Source: Paragorgia papillata (taxonomy: Eukaryota > Cnidaria > Anthozoa > Scleralcyonacea > Coralliidae). Taken from it: a stretch of DNA of 64,000 nt. The notes under the pieces are model-generated. The model was not told the origin of the DNA. It searched no databases and saw only the letters and a program-made list of their open reading frames with translations. Positions within the stretch are counted from its first letter, which is position 1; every line of letters starts with the position of its first letter. Of this stretch, positions 37,361-64,000 are shown piece by piece. The stretch covers positions 271,501 to 335,500 of the forward strand of contig JAWNZC010000102.1 in assembly GCA_035771165.1 (NCBI GenBank), read 5' to 3'. Position numbers and translations under genes: made by a program.

Positions 37361-38860
37361 ATCAAAGTCGGTTATTGACTAGGGTGATGTGTGCACTGAT
37401 TTTCATTGATTATCGATGTAGGTTACCTAACTCGAACAAAAACTCTAAACCTACTGTAGGCAGTAACTGACTTTCTGCCTAGCTTATACCCAACTCAACC
37501 ATTATCGGGTTTACTCAACTCCGAGTATGACTATTCTGTGGAGCAAATACTGTATTGACCAACTCGTAAAAGAAAAAACAAAATAAATCCAAGTTAGACT
37601 GATTGATTATGTTATTATGTGATGGTTCAAGTAGGGATGAAAAGAAGCTACCGGTATTATATAAAACCCACAAAATATTATGTGAGAAAACAATTGTCTA
37701 TGTGAATATCTGGCCAATATTCTTTAAGAATACAATTTTCTATGTGATATCTAGCACAAACTAGTCTACCCACAATCAGAAACGCGAGTCCGATTAACAT
37801 GTGTTAATCAAACAAATATGGCGGTAACAAATATGGCGTCTATTACTTTCGATATTTCCTTCGCTCAAAATACACTGTAGTTTTAGACTAAAATGGTACA
37901 CTTGAACCCGTCAAAGACAACTTCTGTTTTAGGCCTCTACTCTAGCTAATTTTCTCTGCCTGTTTCGAATACACAGAACAAATATGAACCGCTAAATATG
38001 TATCGCTTGTGAACGCATGGTGAGAACAACGAAGTGTATCGAAGCAGGAAACAGACACACAAAGAATACACTTACAGGCAATCCCACACTTTTTACAAGC
38101 ACACAGAACAGACTTTAAGCCACGAAATTTACGAACGATAAACAATGGGGAATGTTTGACATAAATTCGTTACAAAAATCGTAAAGCTACGCACTAAAAA
38201 GCTTTAAACGTACAAAACATTGTGCAAACTAAGTCGACATGGAGTTCCATGGCGCTGGAATAATTCGCTTTGTCGACTCCGTCTTTTTAACCTTACCTTT
38301 AAAATACGAGTTTTTTATCCACGGCAGTTGTTATTCCAATGCTATTCCATATTTAGGTTTAAAATGCTCGGATAGCCTCTTCGATCGCCTAAATTTGTTC
38401 GAAGAAACTAAAATAGCAAAGAAGAAAAGGGATGGATCTCTTAGCTTCGAGCAAGGATCCGGCAGAACTCGTGTCGCAACACAGAACTAAAATGCATGAC
38501 ATCATTCTGCCGAAAATCACAAGAGAGGGGTGGGTGATTACCAAAATAATACTGGTGGGTGGGGAGACTGGGGATTCTCGAGCTTTCGATCAAGAGAAGT
38601 ACGTGTAAGAAATTAAATCAACGACAAATTATTAAACATGGCACCAGCAGTTTTTTTAGCGGTAGGTGGTGTTTAGTTAGGTTGGTCTGAAAGCGGATCG
38701 GCGATTAAGTCCAATCATACCAGGAAATTTGGATATAATGAAACTGACTTTATCATTAATACCAAATATTCTAACCCAATTAAAAATTTCAAATTGTGTT
38801 TCTTTACAAAACTTGTTGGTCAGAAATATGGTCTGACTGACTTTTTATAAAGTGCCTTAA
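37361..38860. other. Intergenic DNA, possible promoter region of the minus-strand gene
   Basis: No confirmed exon. ATGGCGGTAACAAATATGGC at 37818-37837 and the 83-codon plus frame 38239-38490 have no recognisable features. This is the likeliest place for missing 5' exons of the minus-strand gene. Confidence 0.35.
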
Positions 38861-38884
38861 AAATTTGGCATGTTGTAAACATTG

Positions 38885-39182
38885 AACCGGAGTTTCCACT
38901 GGACTTCGGACTAGACTTTGAACTGGACTTTGGACTGGATTTTGGACTGGACTTTGCACTGGACTTTGGAGTAGACTTTGGACAGACTTTGGACTGGACT
39001 TTGAACTGGACTTTGGATTAGACATTGGATTAGACATTGGACTGGACTTTAGACTGGACTTTGGACTGGACTTTAGACTGGACTTTGGACTAGACTTTGG
39101 ACTAGACTTTGGACTAGACTTTGGACTGGACTTTGGACTGGACTTTGGACTGGACTTTAGACTGGACTTTAGACTGGACTGT
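38885..39182. repeat. 12-bp tandem repeat GGACTTTGGACT
   Basis: About 24 units of ACTTTGGACTGG with small variants (ACTTTAGACTGG, ACATTGGATTAG). Confidence 0.92.
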
Positions 39183-39437
39183 GTAGGTGATATTTTTCAT
39201 GCGCAGCGGAATTTTTCTTGCTTTTATGATATATCGAGTGGAACACATTTGAAAAGATGAAGAAAAATTTCGCTTTTGCGTGGACAATTGATTCCATCTA
39301 GTGCATACTGGCTTTAAACTTTTTTATGCGAAGAAAAGAAGCGCTATAAAGAGGGTCAACATCCAAAGGACACATGTAAATAAATTGGATAATGCAGTAT
39401 GTGTAGGTTAAACCTCACCCGAAGTTTATTAACGATA

Positions 39438-39720
39438 TACAGTGTGTTCAAAAAAAACTGAACCCTTAGAAAACAACCTATTGTAGTAGTTTGAAAGCCC
39501 TAAGCACTTCGCTGAACCCACAGATGCGTAAAACACAAGGTCTTATACACCTGGGAAATTAAGATAACTTGAAGTGTATGCATGGTGAAAGTATTTAAAA
39601 GCTTTTTCGCTTCGTTTAACTTATTGTGCTGATTAATTTATAACGCAGCGCGTTTAGGGCTTTCAAACTACTACAATAGGTTGTTTTCTAAGGGTTCAGA
39701 TTTTTTTGATACACACTGTA
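39438..39720. mobile_element. Tc1/mariner-type MITE
   Basis: Starts TACAGTGTGTTCAAAAAAAA and ends TTTTTTTGATACACACTGTA. Terminal inverted repeats of about 65 bp continue through ACCTATTGTAGTAGTTTGAA. TA at both ends fits the mariner target duplication. 283 bp, no transposase. Confidence 0.88.
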
Positions 39721-40049
39721 TAATCCCGAGGACAAATGGAGAAGTATGGTGATAAAAACAAGGACACTGTCCTTGATCAGGACACTGTTATAAGTCTATA
39801 AGAACATGAACAGAGACAGAGTAAATAATGTGTAGATTGTGTACAAGACACGAACTGATGACAAAGACAAGGTACAAGGACAGAGAAGGTGATAAAAACA
39901 AGGACATTCCTATTGATAAGGACAAGTATAAGAACATGAACCAAGACGGGAAAATGTTAGGACAAGGAAAAGAATATTGCAGAGACGAAGACAAGACTAA
40001 CGCCGCCGCTATAGTAATATACTATTAATACTAATATATGAACATCAGG

Positions 40050-40052
<3 letters not shown>

Positions 40053-40136
<84 letters not shown>
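40053..40136. repeat. (AT)n microsatellite
   Basis: About 42 AT dinucleotides directly before the ribozyme-type repeat. A second short AT run lies at 40272-40298. Confidence 0.97.
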
Positions 40137-40139
<3 letters not shown>

Positions 40140-40290
40140 TGTACTTCACCGATGCTGTCCCACATGCGGTTGTCACCGACGATCGCATGTGTATAAGTAA
40201 TTGTGAAATTCATTCAGATTCAGTTTCAAGCTACACTTGAGTCTGTAGATTGTATAAGTCCGTAGATTGAACTATATATATATATATATA
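40137..40290 (+). mobile_element. Ribozyme-associated repeat, copy with deleted hammerhead core
   Basis: GAATGTACTTCACCGATGCT and GGTTGTCACCGACGAT match the copy at 62469-62630. The stem I halves CTACA (40231-40235) and TGTAG (40244-40248) and the GTC cleavage triplet remain, but CUGAUGA and GAAA are lost. The GTAGATTG tail is duplicated. Confidence 0.7.
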
Positions 40291-40296
40291 TATATA

Positions 40297-40580
40297 TTTA
40301 AAAAACTCATTAATAATTCATGAGGAAAACACAAAAGAAATCAATACCGTAGCAGAGGTTGTAAATCGGATACAGAATCGTCCTGATTTACATAAACTTT
40401 AGCTTCGATTTTCTCGGCTAAAATAGAGTATATCGCTAAAATCGTTGGTGAACTTGATTACTTAGATGCATTTGTATTTTAAGAAAGATACAGCATTCGC
40501 AGCCGATCTGTATCTGATTTACTACGGCTCGCCTTGTAAATCAGATACATGCAGATCGGCTGCTCATGCTGTATCTATTA
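40297..40580. mobile_element. Dispersed repeat (TTCATGAGGAAAACACAAA family)
   Basis: Shares CATTAATAATTCATGAGGAA and TTTACATAAACTTTAGCTTC with 12193-13420 and 45308-45800. Its right half is a hairpin (GCCGATCTGTATCTGATTTA and complement, 40502-40562). Confidence 0.7.
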
Positions 40581-40589
40581 CATATAGAA

Positions 40590-41440
40590 ATATATATATA
40601 TATATAATATATATATAAGATCAGGAGATGGTAAAGTCATCGACAACACACGGACAATGATAAAGAGAATATATATGGATGGCGAGCCAGTGACAGGAAT
40701 AAAAACATGGACATGAAAAAACTGAACAACTGAGTCTGAGTGAACAAGAACACTCAACGTACTTACGTACGGACAGTGATAGGAACAGGCTGAAGGCAAC
40801 AGACATGCAAGAACGGATAGGCACATGAAACTGAAAGAACAAGCTAAGACTGTGGACATGGTATTGGTCATCCGACATAGACAGCGATGGGGATAAGAAC
40901 AGCAACGGCCAGACTGATCAATACCGATACGTACGGTTCGAGCAATGCATGCTCAAATATCCAGTGATACGTCTTTATGGTTATATATTTCGCGCTAGAT
41001 ATTGCTAAATATATATGAATACAGAACTATAAAACCTATGTATGTATAGAGCTATACATGCCTACACAGAGCTAGCGCTGAATTTAGGACTGTGGAGGCC
41101 CCTGGGCGGTCACTGACCAGCACAATATATCAATTAATCCGAGTTCGAGACCTATCAGCATATTTTCCCCCGAATTACGCTTTCGTTGGTAAAGACACGA
41201 GATAATTTTTCTTTACGAACTAATACAACTTCGAAGTCACAATTCCCACACTGAATCAGGTTTACAATAACAACTTGTCAACTCCATCCATCAATCTGTC
41301 ATAATCGTCATAGTATACACTTTTAGAAGTGACCCTATATATCATCCATATATCTTTTGTCTTGTTTTTGACTCATATTTTGGGCTCTCAAGATTTTTTT
41401 CATTTCAACACCTATTTTTTCAACTTTCAAGACGTTTTTG
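40590..41440. other. Intergenic DNA, nothing recognised
   Basis: Moderately purine-rich; no repeat, exon or RNA seen. Confidence 0.4.
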
Positions 41441-41443
41441 TGG

Positions 41444-41469
41444 AGCCCCCCCCCCCCCCCCCCCCCCCC
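41444..41469. repeat. Poly-C tract
   Basis: About 26 consecutive C. Similar shorter tracts lie at about 49791-49804. Confidence 0.95.
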
Positions 41470-42267
41470 TAAACTATACAAACTACCAAGCTAAACTAAT
41501 TCTTATACGGAGCTATACAGGGCTGTATGTATCTATACAGATCGCTATAAATGACTTCTCCCGAGTATTGGCAAATATAAGCTAGGAACCCGATAAGTTG
41601 AAGCCTTATATTTGTCCCACAATATCTCTGGAGTATACGTATCGGTAAGGTTATCACGGTGACTTGAGCTAGCATTAAACAGAGTTGGATGTCTAAGCGA
41701 TTATTAATATTTAATTAATTATTATATGGATTAGTATACAAAGAATTCAGCTTTCCAATTAATACAAAAAATTATTCGTAAACGTCCCACAATAAATTGT
41801 CGTGACAGCTAAGCATAACAGTTGCCAAGATAGTAAGACTTCAATTATATTTATATTTTGATAAAAAAATAATATTAATAACAATTCTTTATTCCTTCTT
41901 AATCGAAGCTTTCTAGCTTCTTGTGTACGTTTGACCAGGTTTGACTCTTAGTTATGATTAAAATCTTTATGCAGACGTCCGCGTGACGTCCAAAATTAGT
42001 ATCTCCCACATGTGGTGCAGCAGTGATTTTTGGATGATCTCATGCCTGCTTGAAGAAGCAGCCAAATATACAGTATATAAAAAAATCCAGTTTCTTTTAG
42101 GCGGTTCTGCCTTATTTTCGGCTTCATGTGGGAGGGATATTGACGGCGCATGCGTAAGAGGAAATAATAGGGGGACTTTGCGTCCACAGTCTCCCAAACA
42201 TTTGGCCAGCAGAACAACCAAGCAATATGCGTAGGATGCGCGCGCGAATCTTAATTTTCAAACTAAC
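41470..42267 (+). other. Upstream flank of XRN1
   Basis: Nothing coding seen. CAGTATATAAAAAAATCCAG at 42070-42089 is TATA-like but over 340 bp from the start codon. Confidence 0.35.
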
Positions 42268-42287
42268 TGAAAGCGAATGAAAGCGAA
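42268..42287 (+). promoter_or_regulatory. Tandem TGAAAGCGAA upstream of XRN1
   Basis: Two exact, adjacent 10-mers 148 bp before the ATG. GAAAnnGAA spacing recalls interferon-regulatory-factor sites (GAAANNGAAA). Function is inferred from motif and position only. Confidence 0.35.
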
Positions 42288-42435
42288 TCTTCCAGTGAAG
42301 AACTTATCACTACCGTACAGACTCTCGCTTTGATTTTAACCTTTTAATAACTTTACAGAGATTTTATTGTTAGATATATCTATTGCCTATATATTAAGCT
42401 TCGTATCGGCGGGAAAAGATCCTTGAATTTTGCAA

Positions 42436-63572
<21,137 letters not shown>

Positions 63573-63611
63573 GTGAGTTTTTGACGAATTTATATCACAT
63601 GAAATTAATCA

Positions 63612-63613
63612 CA

Positions 63614-63693
<80 letters not shown>

Positions 63694-64000
63694 CTGTCTG
63701 TCTGTCTGTCCTGTCTGTCTGTCCTGATCCTGTCTGTTTGTTTGTTTGTTTGTTGTTTGTTTGTTGTTTGTTTTGTTTGTTTGGTTTGTTTGTTTGTCTG
63801 TCTGTCTGTCTGTCTGGTCTGTCTGGTCTGTTTTGTCTGTCTGTGTCTCTGTCTGTCTGTCTGTGTCTCTGTCTGTCTGTCTGTGTCTCTCCGTTTGTCT
63901 GTCTTTCCGCTTGCCTGTCTGTCTGTCTGTCTGTCTGCTTGCCTGCCTGTCTGTCTGCTTGCCTGCCTGTCTGTCCGTTTGTCTGTCTGTCTGTCTGTCT
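63612..64000. repeat. (TGTC)n array to the window edge
   Basis: TGTC units with TTTG, CCTG and CTTGCC variants, in the XRN1 intron after exon 30. Confidence 0.97.

Overview
This window is nuclear DNA from an animal. The genes are split by GT-AG introns of about 0.1 to 9 kb, and exon junctions fall in all three phases. Introns and intergenic DNA are packed with microsatellites, miniature inverted-repeat transposons (MITEs), tRNA- and 5S-derived SINEs and LINE fragments. An anthozoan cnidarian (coral or anemone type) is my best guess. It rests on remembered resemblance of several repeats (a hairpin with core TCGTCTGGCGTTAGCCAG, and LINE tails) to anthozoan genomes, not on a search.

Three genes are supported. 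(1) A class IA PI3-kinase catalytic subunit (p110, beta-like) on the plus strand, 4129-31129, complete to its stop codon. It has two separate first coding exons (4129-4899 and 9350-10126). Each encodes a whole p85-binding domain plus a Ras-binding domain, and each ends in the phase needed to join the same 18 downstream exons (13504-31129), giving predicted proteins of 1033 or 1035 residues. (2) An unrecognised basic protein on the minus strand, terminal exon about 36331-34952, tail-to-tail with PI3K and head-to-head with gene 3. (3) The 5'-3' exoribonuclease XRN1 on the plus strand, from its ATG at 42436. Thirty exons (1071 codons) are visible and the gene runs off the right edge. The joined exons put the known catalytic residues at or within one position of their usual numbers (D35, D86, E176, E178, D206, D208, D291).

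Layout: 1-3.4 kb holds nested MITEs and an 89-bp tandem array derived from a tRNA-like SINE. 3.4-31.1 kb is PI3K, with an 8.6-kb 5' region holding the two alternative first exons. 31.1-34.9 kb is 3' flank with a mariner-type MITE and a 2-kb ATTGTC-rich minisatellite. 34.9-42.4 kb is the minus-strand gene and repeat-rich intergenic DNA. 42.4-64 kb is XRN1, whose introns carry LINE, hAT and SINE insertions and kilobase-scale simple repeats.

The most interesting items are the duplicated ABD-RBD first exon of PI3K, a near-complete hammerhead ribozyme in a dispersed repeat inside an XRN1 intron, a family of hairpin repeats with a conserved core but different self-complementary arms at each locus, a 5S-rRNA-derived SINE, a nested inverted repeat built from tRNA-Thr-like segments, and MITEs that carry protein-coding fragments.
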